Shown here: positions 7,984 through 15,971 of the stretch, piece by piece | How the letters are laid out: each line of letters begins with the position of its first letter | Numbering within the stretch: the first letter of the stretch is position 1 | Source of the DNA: CAVVAL01 sp963742725 | GTDB lineage: Bacteria > Actinomycetota > Actinomycetes > Mycobacteriales > Cryptosporangiaceae | Direction of reading: 5' to 3' | DNA: 64,000 bases | NCBI GenBank assembly: GCA_963742725.1 | Contig: CAVUMX010000003.1 | Coordinates: forward strand, 186,001 to 250,000 | Position numbers and translations under genes: made by a program | The notes under the pieces: generated by a model | The model's database searches: none | Told to the model about the DNA's origin: nothing | What the model saw: the letters and a program-made list of their open reading frames with translations, nothing else

Positions 7984-8321
7984 GCGACCGGCTGGGTGGT
8001 GCCGGGCCAGTAGTGGGCGATCAGGACGGTCGCCTGCTCCCGGGCCAGCGACGTGTCGCACCGCACCCGTGGTGCGGCACGGACCGCCGCGAGGGTGTGC
8101 GCCGCGACGACGGTCGGGCCGTGAAGTTGCGCGTTGGTGAGATCGACCAGGCGTCGCGTGCCGCGGAGCCGGAGGATCCGGTGTTGGCTGGCGACGGTGG
8201 CGACCCCCCAGTAGCCACCGCATCCAGCCGGGTAGTCGTAGAAGTCGACCACGGTGCCGATGGTGCGGCCATCGCGATCCCGCAGGGTGAGTCCGAGGAC
8301 ATCGGATCGTACGAGCCGCAT
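7980..8321 (-). CDS. PRC-barrel-like small protein
   Basis: A 113-residue protein. Residues 5-75 (VLGLTLRDRDGRTIGTVVDF, then GVATVASQHRILRLRG) follow the PRC-barrel pattern of a small beta-barrel found in ribosome-maturation and membrane-associated proteins. ATG 8321 is preceded on its strand by GGGAGGCTCCCC, a good ribosome-binding site. Its TAG stop is formed by the CTA at 7980-7982, inside the terminal repeat of the adjacent element. Function is unknown; such genes are common beside stress and ion-homeostasis genes. Confidence 0.65.
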   Translation of the reverse strand: MRLVRSDVLGLTLRDRDGRTIGTVVDFYDYPAGCGGYWGVATVASQHRILRLRGTRRLVDLTNAQLHGPTVVAAHTLAAVRAAPRVRCDTSLAREQATVLIAHYWPGTTQPVA

Positions 8322-8479
8322 GGGGAGCCTCCCAGCGCCGTCGGCTGATGGACGCCGACCAGGCTTCCCGGCTCACCTGGTACCCAGCATAGTCGTTGCG
8401 GCGGCGCCGGGCTGGCCATCGCTTAATCGTCCGGTGGGCCGAGTGCACGTACGGTACGGTTCGGTCAGTTTTTTGGTGC

Positions 8480-8498
8480 GCCGGGAAGTCTGGTCGGC
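8480..8498 (+). promoter_or_regulatory. Shared 19-bp leader motif, copy 2 (upstream of the CPA antiporter operon)
   Basis: Identical over 19 bases to 5933-5951 and again preceded by GGTG. Here it ends 27 bases before the GTG start of the cation:proton antiporter, whose ribosome-binding site GGGAGGT lies in between. A run of six T residues (8469-8474) sits just upstream of the motif. The short distance to the start makes control of translation initiation by an RNA structure plausible. Confidence 0.55.
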
Positions 8499-8525
8499 AT
8501 TCCTGCTCTTCGGGAGGTCGACTTC

Positions 8526-9731
8526 GTGCTGCTCGCTTTCGCTGCTGTCCTGTTGCTCGCCGTGCTGGTGTCCAGCCTGGCCAAGCGCACCATTCTCTCC
8601 ACCGCCGTGCTTTTCCTCCTCGCCGGCTTCGCGCTGGGCCCTGGCGGGTTCGGCATGGTCGATGTCCGCGCGGACACGCCGATCGTGGCGACCCTGGCGG
8701 AGCTGGCGCTGTTCGCGGTGCTGTTCACCGACGGGATGCGGGTCGGCTGGGCGGATCTGCGGTCGGCCTGGCGGCTACCCGGTCGCGCGCTCGGGTGGGG
8801 CCTGCCGCTGACGCTGGCGATCACCGCCGTGCTGGCGCACTTCGTCGCCGGGCTGGACTGGCCGGAGGCGCTGCTGATCGGTGCGATCCTGGCCCCGACC
8901 GACCCGGTGTTCGCCGCCGCGCTGGTCGGCAACGACAAGGTCCCGGCGCGGCTGCGGCACCTGCTCAACGTCGAATCCGGGATCAACGACGGCCTCGCGC
9001 TGCCCTTCGTCGTCCTGTTCCTGGCGGTGGCGGCCGGCTCCGACGACCTGCACCTGGGCGAACTTGGCCTCGAACTCGCCGTCGGGCTGGCGATCGGCGT
9101 AGTCCTGCCGCTGGCGGCGATCCTGCTGGAGCGCACCCGGTTCTTCGCGGCGTCCACGCAGTACGAACCGCTCAACGCGGTCGCCATCGGACTGCTCGTC
9201 CTTGCTGTGGGCAAGGCCACGCACGGCAATCTGTTTCTCGCGGCGTTCGCGGCCGGCATCACGGTGGCGACGTTCGGTCCCAAACAGCGGGAGAGCTTCG
9301 AGCACTTCGGTGAACTGGTCGCCGAGCTGCTGAAGCTGGCCGCGCTGCTGGTGTTCGGCGCACTGATCTCTCTGGAGTTCCTCGGTGAGATCCCGTGGAC
9401 CGGCTGGGTCTTCGCGGTGCTGGCACTGGTGGTGGCACGGCCGCTGGCGCTGCTGCTCTCGTTCCTCGGGTCGAAGCTGAACCTGCGCGAGCAGGCCGCC
9501 GCGATGTGGTTCGGACCCAAGGGCTTCGCCTCGGTGGTTTATGGGCTGCTGGTGCTCGAATCCGGGATCCCCGCCGCGGACCAGGTGTTCCACCTCGTCG
9601 CGCTGACGATCGTGCTGTCGATCATCGCGCACTCCTCCACCGACGTGGTCGTCGCACGCGCCTTCGACGAGCCCAGAGAGACACCCCGCTGGCACGCGGT
9701 CCTCGGCAAGGTCCGCCGGGGTCGTCGCTGA
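8526..9731 (+). CDS. Cation:proton antiporter (CPA family)
   Basis: A 401-residue membrane protein with about twelve helices, of the monovalent cation:proton antiporter superfamily. Family hallmarks are the TDG motif in helix 3 (AVLFTDGMRVGW), the ion-site APTDPVFAAALV near residue 125, and NVESGINDGLALPFV just after it. It has no C-terminal RCK/TrkA domain. GTG 8526 has GGGAGGT 9 bases upstream. The TGA overlaps the ATG of the downstream CaCA exchanger, so the two are translationally coupled. Likely exports Na+ or K+ in exchange for H+. Confidence 0.85.
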   Translation: MLLAFAAVLLLAVLVSSLAKRTILSTAVLFLLAGFALGPGGFGMVDVRADTPIVATLAELALFAVLFTDGMRVGWADLRSAWRLPGRALGWGLPLTLAITAVLAHFVAGLDWPEALLIGAILAPTDPVFAAALVGNDKVPARLRHLLNVESGINDGLALPFVVLFLAVAAGSDDLHLGELGLELAVGLAIGVVLPLAAILLERTRFFAASTQYEPLNAVAIGLLVLAVGKATHGNLFLAAFAAGITVATFGPKQRESFEHFGELVAELLKLAALLVFGALISLEFLGEIPWTGWVFAVLALVVARPLALLLSFLGSKLNLREQAAAMWFGPKGFASVVYGLLVLESGIPAADQVFHLVALTIVLSIIAHSSTDVVVARAFDEPRETPRWHAVLGKVRRGRR

Positions 9732-10684
9732 TGCTGCTCGCCGCCGCCCTCGCCGCCCTTGGCCTCGCACTGCTCACGGTCGCCGCCGATCACCTGGTTC
9801 TCGGCTCGGCACGGCTCGCGGAACGGTTCCGGGTGGCGCCGGTCGTCGTCGGCGTCGTCGTCATCGGGTTAGGCACGAGCGCGCCGGAGTTCCTCGTCTC
9901 CGGGCTGGCCGCCGCCGGCGGGCAGGGCGGGCTCGCGGTAGGCAATCTCACCGGGTCGAACCTGCTCAACCTGACTTTGATCCTCGGCGCGGCGGCCCTG
10001 GTCGCCCCTGTGCATGTCGTCTCGTCGGTGCCGCGCCGGGAGGCGCCGCTCTCGGCGCTGGCGGTGGCGGTGTTCGCGGTCGCGGTGCAGACCGGGCTGT
10101 CCGCCTGGTGGGGAGCCGGGCTGGCCCTCCTGCTCGTCGGTGCCGTCGTGCTGCTGCTGCGGTTCGCCCGACCGGCAGCGACCGACCCCTATCCCGATGA
10201 GGTCACCGAGTTCCTGGACACCGCGGGTTCGATCCCGCAGACCGCCCCCGTGCAGCTTGAGGTGACGCGGGCAGTGCTCGGGCTCGCCGGCACGCTCGCC
10301 GGCGCCCAACTGCTGGTGGTCAACGCCAGCGACATCGCGACCCGGCTCGGCGTGCCACCGGCCGTCATCGGGTTCACCCTGCTGGCGTTCGGCACCTCGC
10401 TGCCCGAACTCGTCACCAGCATCCAGGCGCAGCGGCGCGGCGAGTCCGATCTGCTGGTTGGCAACCTGCTCGGGAGCAATCTGTTCAACAGCCTCGCGGG
10501 CGGCGCGATCGTCGGCCTCGCGAGTCCGGTGGCGCCGGCGGGGGTCGGCGTCGGCCCACTCGTGGTGATGGTCGCGGTGAGCCTGCTCACGTGGGGGATC
10601 CTCGCGCGCGGGCTGCGCATCACCCGGCGGGACGCTGCGGTACTGCTGCTGGCCTACCTGGCCGCGTTGCCTCTCTTGGTGTAG
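9731..10684 (+). CDS. Calcium/sodium:cation exchanger (CaCA family, YrbG-like)
   Basis: A 317-residue exchanger made of two inverted repeats. The alpha-1 repeat reads VVVIGLGTSAPEFLVSG with GNLTGSNLLNL, and the alpha-2 repeat reads FTLLAFGTSLPELVTS with GNLLGSNLFNS. These are the cation-binding signatures of the family. The start is ATG 9731, which overlaps the preceding TGA (TGATG). The frame is open further upstream, but that would run inside the antiporter gene. The 3' end overlaps the convergent TetR gene by 31 bp. Likely a Ca2+ or K+/Na+ exchanger at the cytoplasmic membrane. Confidence 0.88.
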   Translation: MLLAAALAALGLALLTVAADHLVLGSARLAERFRVAPVVVGVVVIGLGTSAPEFLVSGLAAAGGQGGLAVGNLTGSNLLNLTLILGAAALVAPVHVVSSVPRREAPLSALAVAVFAVAVQTGLSAWWGAGLALLLVGAVVLLLRFARPAATDPYPDEVTEFLDTAGSIPQTAPVQLEVTRAVLGLAGTLAGAQLLVVNASDIATRLGVPPAVIGFTLLAFGTSLPELVTSIQAQRRGESDLLVGNLLGSNLFNSLAGGAIVGLASPVAPAGVGVGPLVVMVAVSLLTWGILARGLRITRRDAAVLLLAYLAALPLLV

Positions 10685-11301
10685 CCGGCAGGGGCCGTCC
10701 CCGCCCCGACATCGCCGAGGCCTCGCTTTAGCAGCCTGATCGCATGCTTCATGTCGGCCTGCATGTCGGCGGCGTCGTCGCCGCGACCCATACCCCGCAG
10801 GGCGACGCCGACCAGTGCGCCGACCACCGCGCCGGTGATCGTGATCGCCTCGGTCTCGTCCAGACGGCCGTCGAAGGCGGCGAGGAGGTCGCGGGCGATG
10901 TCCTGCTCGGCGGCGAGGAGCCGGCGCAGCGCGCAGCCCTGCAGCTCCGGATGCTCCACGATCAGCCGGAGCCGCACACCCTGATGCGCGCCGACGAGAT
11001 CACCGGCGGCGGTGGCGAAGATCCGATCGACGATCGCCTCGAACGCGCCGATCGGGCTGGTGCCCGGAGGTAGGTCGGAAAGCAGGTCACGCATCAGAGA
11101 GAGCCGGTCGTCCGTGTCGGCGAACACCACGTCCTCCTTGGCGGCGTAGTAGGCGAAGAATGTGCGGGTGGACACGCCCGCGTCGGCGGCGATGTCGGCC
11201 ACTGTCGTGGCGGGATAGCCGCGCGCGGCGAACAGCCGCATCGCCGCGTCGGCGAGGTCACGCCGGGTCCGCCGCTTCTTCTGCTCCCTGAGGCCGGTCA
11301 C
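10654..11301 (-). CDS. TetR-family transcriptional repressor
   Basis: A 215-residue regulator. The N-terminal HTH (LADAAMRLFAARGYPATTVADIAADAGVS across residues 13-41, then TRTFFAYYAAKEDVV) is a textbook TetR DNA-binding domain, and the rest is a variable ligand-binding domain. GTG 11301 gives the usual MTGLREQKKRRTRR start; a TTG three codons upstream (11310) is also possible. It is divergent from the drug-type ABC exporter across a gap of about 50 bp that holds an imperfect palindrome, so it very probably represses that exporter and itself. The ligand is unknown. Confidence 0.88.
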   Translation of the reverse strand: MTGLREQKKRRTRRDLADAAMRLFAARGYPATTVADIAADAGVSTRTFFAYYAAKEDVVFADTDDRLSLMRDLLSDLPPGTSPIGAFEAIVDRIFATAAGDLVGAHQGVRLRLIVEHPELQGCALRRLLAAEQDIARDLLAAFDGRLDETEAITITGAVVGALVGVALRGMGRGDDAADMQADMKHAIRLLKRGLGDVGAGTAPAGYTKRGNAAR

Positions 11302-11315
11302 GGTCGACAATCTAG

Positions 11316-11347
11316 CACTTGATGAAAGTTTGCATTGAGTGCAGAAT
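11316..11347 (+). promoter_or_regulatory. Exporter promoter overlapping a candidate TetR operator
   Basis: The 26-bp stretch 11316-11341 is an imperfect palindrome (CACTTGATGAAA to TTTGCATTGAGTG, 9 of 13 pairs matching). It overlaps a promoter-like pair, TTGATG (11319-11324) and CAGAAT (11342-11347), spaced by 17 bp. The ABC gene ATG is at 11355, only seven bases after the -10, so the transcript would be nearly leaderless. Confidence 0.5.
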
Positions 11348-11354
11348 TGGGGCC

Positions 11355-12209
11355 ATGGGAAACATCGCGATCGAGGTGTCGGGTCTGCACGTGCGGTACC
11401 GGGGAGCGACCTCGGACGCGGTGGCCGGCCTCGACTTCACGGTTGCCTCAGGTGAGGTGTTCGGGTTCCTGGGGCCGAACGGCGCCGGCAAGTCCACGAC
11501 GCAGCGGGTGCTCACCGGACAGCACTACTCGTTCACCGGGTCCGTCACGGTGCTCGGCCGGCCGGTGCGTAGCTGGGGCCGCGACCTGTACGAGCGGATC
11601 GGCGTCGGTTTCGAGCTGCCTGCGTACTTCCCGAAGCTGAGCGGCCGGGAGAACCTCGCCGCGTTCGCCGCGTTCTACGACGCTCCGGGGGAGGCCGTCG
11701 CCGCAGCGCTTGCCGCGGTCGGGCTGGACGCCGCCGCCGACCGGCGCGCCGCGGACTACTCCAAGGGCATGAAGATGCGGCTCAATCTGGCCCGGGCCAT
11801 CCTGCACCGTCCCGACGTGCTGTTCCTCGACGAACCGACCTCCGGGCTCGACCCCGGCAGCGCCGAGGACGTGCGCGCGATCATCCGTGCACAGGCCGCC
11901 GCCGGCCGCACGGTGTTCCTCACCACCCACGACATGCCCACCGCGGACCAGCTGTGCGACCGCGTCGCGTTCCTCCACCAAGGCCGGTTGGTCGCCCTGG
12001 ACACGCCCCGCGCGCTGAAGCTCGCCCACGGCCACGCCACGATCGCCGTCGAGCACGTGGCCGACGGTGAGGTGCGCCGCGACGAGTTCGGGACGCCGTC
12101 CGACCCTGGTCTGCTCGCGCTGCTGGCGAGCGGTTCGGCGCAGACGGTGCACACGTTGGAGGCGTCCCTGGCCGAGGTGTTCCTCGCCGTCGCGGGCGCA
12201 CGCCTGTGA
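11355..12209 (+). CDS. ABC transporter ATP-binding protein (drug-export type)
   Basis: A 284-residue ABC ATPase. Walker A is GPNGAGKSTT near residue 40; the signature is a degenerate YSKGMKMRL with the common LSGGQ serine replaced; Walker B is DVLFLDEPTSGLDP; the H-loop is TTHDMPTA. This K-G-M-type signature is typical of DrrA/export ATPases. ATG 11355 is used because the protein starts at a canonical distance from Walker A; an upstream in-frame ATG would lie in the promoter. It overlaps the permease gene by 4 bp (GTGA). With the fused permease it matches fluoroquinolone-type exporters of mycobacteria (ATPase plus two membrane halves); substrate not provable. Confidence 0.88.
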   Translation: MGNIAIEVSGLHVRYRGATSDAVAGLDFTVASGEVFGFLGPNGAGKSTTQRVLTGQHYSFTGSVTVLGRPVRSWGRDLYERIGVGFELPAYFPKLSGRENLAAFAAFYDAPGEAVAAALAAVGLDAAADRRAADYSKGMKMRLNLARAILHRPDVLFLDEPTSGLDPGSAEDVRAIIRAQAAAGRTVFLTTHDMPTADQLCDRVAFLHQGRLVALDTPRALKLAHGHATIAVEHVADGEVRRDEFGTPSDPGLLALLASGSAQTVHTLEASLAEVFLAVAGARL

Positions 12210-13639
12210 ACCGGGTCGCCGCGCTGCTGGTCACCGAGGCACGCACCGAATGGCGCTACCGGATCCCGATGGCGCTCGCGGCGCTGGCCGCCGCGTGGTC
12301 CGCCCTGGCCACCGCGGCGCCTGCGGTCGCGCCCTACCTGGTATTCGTCGAGGTCGCCACGGTCGGCACGTTCCTGATCGGCGCGCTGGCGGTCAACGAA
12401 CGCGCGACCGGCATGCTCGCCGTGCTCGCGGTCAGCCCGGTCCGGGCAGGGGAGTACGTGGCTGCCCGCATCGTCCCGCTGATGCTGCTGACCGTGCTGG
12501 CGGCCGTGCCGGTGCTGGCCGCGGCCGACGCCCGCGCCTACGGGCCGGCCCTCGCCGCCGTGGCGCTCATGGCCGTGCTGCTGCTGGCGGCCGGACTGGC
12601 GGTCGCGCTGCGTCACCGCACCCTGATCGGCTTCCTCACCCGGCTGCCATGGCCGATGATCCCGCTGTTCGCGGTGCCCCTCGCGGCCTCGGTCGGGCTG
12701 CTGCCGCAGCCGATCTGGTACATCGTGCCGACGACCGGCGCGCTCGCGGTGATCCGCGCCGCGTTCGGCGACACCGCGCCCGACACGGCCCTGCCCCTGG
12801 GGTATCTGGCGCTGTGGGCGGTGGCCGCGGTGGCGCTCGCCGTACGGGTCGCCGCCACCACGAATCACGACGCTGGCCCACGGGCGGCCACCGAGCCCGC
12901 CGCCCGGTCGGGAGAGTGGCGCGGCCCGGCGTGGCTCTCGTTCGTCCGCGCCGACCTGCGCAACACCGGGCGCGACTCGGTCCTGGTGCCGATCGCGGCC
13001 AGTCCGTTGCTACTCGGCCTGCTCCTGCGGTTCGGATACCCGCCGATCGCGGCGTGGGCGCAGCGCGCGCACGGGCTCGACCTCGACCCGTACCGGCCGC
13101 TGCTGGCGCTGCTCGCCGTCGTCCTGCACGTCCCGGTGATCGCGGGCATGATCGGCGCCCTCATCGTGCTCGACGATCTCGACGACGGCGTCATCCAGGT
13201 CGTGCGCGTCTCGCCGGTGGGCGTCCGCCGGTATCTGGCGTACCGGCTTGTTGCGGTGACCGGCTTCGCCGCGGCGGGACTCGCGGTCGCCGCGCCGCTG
13301 TCCGCCGCCGTGCCGGCCACGTCCTGGGCAGCGGTGCTGCTCGCGGTGCCCGTCGCGCCGCTGTTCACCCTCTCGGTCCTGGCCGTCGCGCGGAACCGGA
13401 TCCAGGGACTCACCCTGACCAAGCTGATCGCCTTGCCGGCCTACGCGCCGACCGCGACGTGGTGGGTCACCGGCGCCGCCGCGTGGGGATTCGCCGTGCT
13501 GCCGCCGTTCTGGGTCGTGCACGCATGGACAGGGCCCGACCCGGCATCGCTCGCAGCCGGCGCGATCTGCTCGGCACTGTGGCTGACCGCACTCACACGG
13601 CATGTCCTCCAGCGGCTCTTACACGCCCGGGCCACGTAG
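12206..13639 (+). CDS. ABC-2-type export permease, apparently a fusion of two half-permeases
   Basis: A 477-residue membrane protein with about twelve helices. The two halves look like tandem copies of the same six-helix unit. Residues about 1-215 begin VAALLVTEARTEWRYR, and residues about 230-470 begin GPAWLSFVRADLRNTGRDS. Each has a cytoplasmic segment carrying similar wording (TGMLAVLAVSPVRAGEYVAAR against DGVIQVVRVSPVGVRRYLAYR). Mycobacterial fluoroquinolone exporters encode such halves as two proteins, so this appears to be a fused version. GTG 12206 overlaps the ATPase stop. Regulated with the ATPase by the divergent TetR gene. Confidence 0.8.
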   Translation: MNRVAALLVTEARTEWRYRIPMALAALAAAWSALATAAPAVAPYLVFVEVATVGTFLIGALAVNERATGMLAVLAVSPVRAGEYVAARIVPLMLLTVLAAVPVLAAADARAYGPALAAVALMAVLLLAAGLAVALRHRTLIGFLTRLPWPMIPLFAVPLAASVGLLPQPIWYIVPTTGALAVIRAAFGDTAPDTALPLGYLALWAVAAVALAVRVAATTNHDAGPRAATEPAARSGEWRGPAWLSFVRADLRNTGRDSVLVPIAASPLLLGLLLRFGYPPIAAWAQRAHGLDLDPYRPLLALLAVVLHVPVIAGMIGALIVLDDLDDGVIQVVRVSPVGVRRYLAYRLVAVTGFAAAGLAVAAPLSAAVPATSWAAVLLAVPVAPLFTLSVLAVARNRIQGLTLTKLIALPAYAPTATWWVTGAAAWGFAVLPPFWVVHAWTGPDPASLAAGAICSALWLTALTRHVLQRLLHARAT

Positions 13640-13714
13640 GGAGACCGAAGACCGGGGGAGCGAACCAACGGCAGCGACGGCCACCAGTTCCGAAGGCGCG
13701 CCGTTCGGCTCTGT

Positions 13715-14230
13715 TCAGTTCGGCGCGGGAGGCCGACGCTGGTGGGGATGGCCGAATCGCTCGACGTCGACCGGGCGGGAGCCGATGACCGACAGCGCGG
13801 TCGCCGATATACAGGCGAGTGCCGCAATCGTCGCGAACAACTGGATCCGCGCCGGCGACCCAGGATCAGCGGAGTCGGCCTGGAACCACAGCGACGGCAC
13901 CCCGAGCCATATCGGAGCGATCGCTGCCGCGGCTTCCAGATACGATGCCCGCGCCCAGAGAGCCTTTTGCAGGTGCCATTGCCCGCGCGAACTAACGGTG
14001 GGGGAAAACGACAAGACCCTTGGATCGTCGGGGATGTGCCCGGCGAACAGCGGAACGTTGAACGTCAGGAGCGCGACGCCCCAGATGAACATCGCGATTC
14101 CCCACAGGATCGACGCGCCCTGCGGCGACAGGACGGGACGCAGGCCCAGTAGCGACCAGGTCAGCACAGCGCCCGCGGCGGCGATACCCGCAGCGGCGAC
14201 CGCGGTCTGGACGCGCCACCACATACTCAT
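13715..14230 (-). CDS. Four-helix membrane protein of unknown function
   Basis: A 171-residue protein from ATG 14230 (MSMWWRVQTAVAAAG); another ATG lies three codons further upstream. Four hydrophobic segments are visible: VAAAGIAAAGAVLTWSLLG, ILWGIAMFIWGVALLTF, YLEAAAAIAPIWLGVPSLWF and FATIAALACISATALSVIG. The C-terminal tail is polar and proline-rich. No family was recognised. It is divergent from the peptide/ComQ-like pair, separated by about 320 bp of non-coding DNA, and convergent with the ABC permease. Confidence 0.6.
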   Translation of the reverse strand: MSMWWRVQTAVAAAGIAAAGAVLTWSLLGLRPVLSPQGASILWGIAMFIWGVALLTFNVPLFAGHIPDDPRVLSFSPTVSSRGQWHLQKALWARASYLEAAAAIAPIWLGVPSLWFQADSADPGSPARIQLFATIAALACISATALSVIGSRPVDVERFGHPHQRRPPAPN

Positions 14231-14461
14231 GGCACCCAAGGTATCGGCTGGTGCCCACGGGGGGCGGTGACCTGCGCCTTATCGCAGCCCGGGCCCAGCG
14301 CAGCACGGCCATATCGGCCGGCCTCGATGTTCCCCTTGTTCCGCCCCGGCGAACTCGGCCAGCCGATTGTGCCCGAGCCGGTCGTCGCCTCCAGCCGGGC
14401 CGGCACGTCCTCGGCCTCTGGGTCATGCAGTCGCCTGCGGGCTGTACAGCGGAATACGCCG

Positions 14462-14491
14462 TTCCCGTTAGCCGGTACAACGCAATATACG
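14462..14491 (+). promoter_or_regulatory. Candidate promoter of the peptide/ComQ-like operon
   Basis: The stretch 14231-14550 holds no convincing gene. Within it TTCCCG (14462-14467) and TATACG (14486-14491) make an 18-bp-spaced promoter-like pair about 60 bases upstream of the small peptide gene. The evidence is motif similarity only. Confidence 0.3.
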
Positions 14492-14550
14492 TCTCGGTTT
14501 CAGTGGCTGACGATTCATCCCGTCCGTTACACCACACCTGTGGAGGAAGG

Positions 14551-14667
14551 ATGGACCAGATTCTCGAGCTCGCATCGGTCGTCAGCTCGGCCTTGGAAAG
14601 GCTGCGCGGTGAGTCGATCGGTCCGGCCTGTCCCCACGCCGACGGTCCATTCGACATCCGCAGATGA
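14551..14667 (+). CDS. Small peptide, candidate precursor modified by the adjacent prenyltransferase-like enzyme
   Basis: A 38-codon gene with one of the best ribosome-binding sites in the window (GGAGGAAGG directly before the ATG). The product has an amphipathic, helix-prone leader (MDQILELASVVSSALERLRG) and a Gly/Pro-bounded C-terminal segment, ESIGPACPHADGPFDIRR, with a single cysteine at position 27. It ends 34 bp before the ComQ-like gene on the same strand. In Bacillus the prenyl enzyme ComQ and its small ComX precursor have a comparable size and adjacency; ComX is prenylated on Trp, which is absent here. That the cysteine is the modified residue is inference. The frame is open upstream, but neither composition nor ribosome-binding sites support a longer protein. 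Confidence 0.55.
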   Translation: MDQILELASVVSSALERLRGESIGPACPHADGPFDIRR

Positions 14668-14701
14668 CAACGCGACCAACCAGCGCGGAAAGGACTGTCC
14701 C

Positions 14702-15721
14702 GTGTTATCGAAGGTCGGATCCTCATGGCAGCCTTTGGCCGCATGGGAAGCGCAGGTCGCTTCAGCAGTGCTGGCCGCTGTTGCAACGACCTGCGCTCCC
14801 GAATCCCGCTTGCACTCGTCAGCCGCGCGAATTGTGCAGCAAGCGCACGAAGGACAGGGTCGGGATTCCGACCGGATGTTCCCGCTTGCTGTATTGGGCG
14901 CGCTCACCGGTGATCCCGAGCCCGCCGTGCCGGTTGGTGTCGTATCCACCGTGTGGTGGGCCGGCGCCAAGGCACTCGACGACCTTTCGGACGTGATGGT
15001 CGGAGGGGTCCCGGCCTCCTCGACCGGACTGACACCGACCGAGCTCCTGATCGGCGGGGTCGCGTGCCTGGAGCTGATTCCACGACAGTTCATCGATCGT
15101 TGTCCCCTGCCCGACGACGTGCGCAGCGCCTGGTGCGCAGAGATGATCGCGGCATCGGTGGCCGCGGCAACTGGCCGACTGGCCGATGTGGCACGTGACG
15201 CCGACGCGCTCGGATGGGCACGGGTGATGGCCACCTACGCAGGCAAGACCGGGGCTGCCTACGCACGTGACGCGGTGATGACCGTACAACTGGTCACCCG
15301 CGACGCCGCGACCATCAGCTTGTGGCGCGCATTCGGCCAACTGTTCGGCGTACTCCGTCAGATGCGCAACGACAACGTCCAGGCTGACCCCGAGGACGAT
15401 GAGGATCTGGCCAGCGGCACAACCACGCTGCTTCTGGCTCACGCGCTGGAGACCGCCACACCGGCGCGGACGGCCGAACTGCTGGAACTACGTGCGGCAG
15501 CGAGGCGGAACGTCGAGGCCCGCGCCGCGCTACGACACCTGCTGCACGCGCCCGGCATCGCGTCCGGCTACACCGACCGGCTTCGGGCGGCCTACCACCT
15601 GGCGTGTTCGTTGCTGGACAGCATCGCCGGAGCTTCGATCTACCGCGACGCGCTCCGCTCCAGAATGGACGCGACGGTCCGGTTGGCCACACCTCAGCCC
15701 ATGGAGCGACGACAGCACTAG
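14702..15721 (+). CDS. ComQ-like class 1 isoprenoid enzyme (polyprenyl-synthetase fold)
   Basis: A 339-residue alpha-helical protein. GTG 14702 is chosen because GGAAAGGA lies seven bases upstream; the open frame reaches further back through the peptide region. First aspartate motif: ALDDLSDVMVGG (DDxxD). Second motif: RQMRNDNVQADPEDDEDL followed by TTTLLLAHALE. This is the N-D-x-x-x-D form with a downstream TL..AL helix found in ComQ rather than the F-Q-L-x-D-D of GGPP synthases. Overall divergence from the two GGPP synthases at 40.0 and 48.2 kb is large. Likely transfers an isoprenyl group or makes a short prenyl diphosphate; the adjacent peptide gene suggests peptide prenylation. Confidence 0.75.
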   Translation: MLSKVGSSWQPLAAWEAQVASAVLAAVATTCAPESRLHSSAARIVQQAHEGQGRDSDRMFPLAVLGALTGDPEPAVPVGVVSTVWWAGAKALDDLSDVMVGGVPASSTGLTPTELLIGGVACLELIPRQFIDRCPLPDDVRSAWCAEMIAASVAAATGRLADVARDADALGWARVMATYAGKTGAAYARDAVMTVQLVTRDAATISLWRAFGQLFGVLRQMRNDNVQADPEDDEDLASGTTTLLLAHALETATPARTAELLELRAAARRNVEARAALRHLLHAPGIASGYTDRLRAAYHLACSLLDSIAGASIYRDALRSRMDATVRLATPQPMERRQH

Positions 15722-15971
15722 GACCGTCACACCAGGTAACCGTCGCCGCCTGGATCCTACCGAGCCTCAGCCGCCGTGCGTCAGATGGTCCTCGCCGGAG
15801 TCAGCGGCCTCGGGGTGGCCGATTCAACCGCCCGACCCGAGCGCGTGACGCCCCTGTCGGTAGGCCAGTTGGCGGATGCATCCCATCTCCCCGCGCCGCA
15901 GCCTCTTAAGTACGTCACACCCAGGCTCGATCCACGTCCCGCGCGCGGCCTGATCACAGGAGCGAGAAGCC

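Noticed and set aside
14551..14667. Calling the 38-aa peptide a ComX orthologue
   Set aside because: It lacks the conserved tryptophan that ComQ prenylates; only size, position and partner enzyme agree, so it is reported as a candidate precursor of a different kind.
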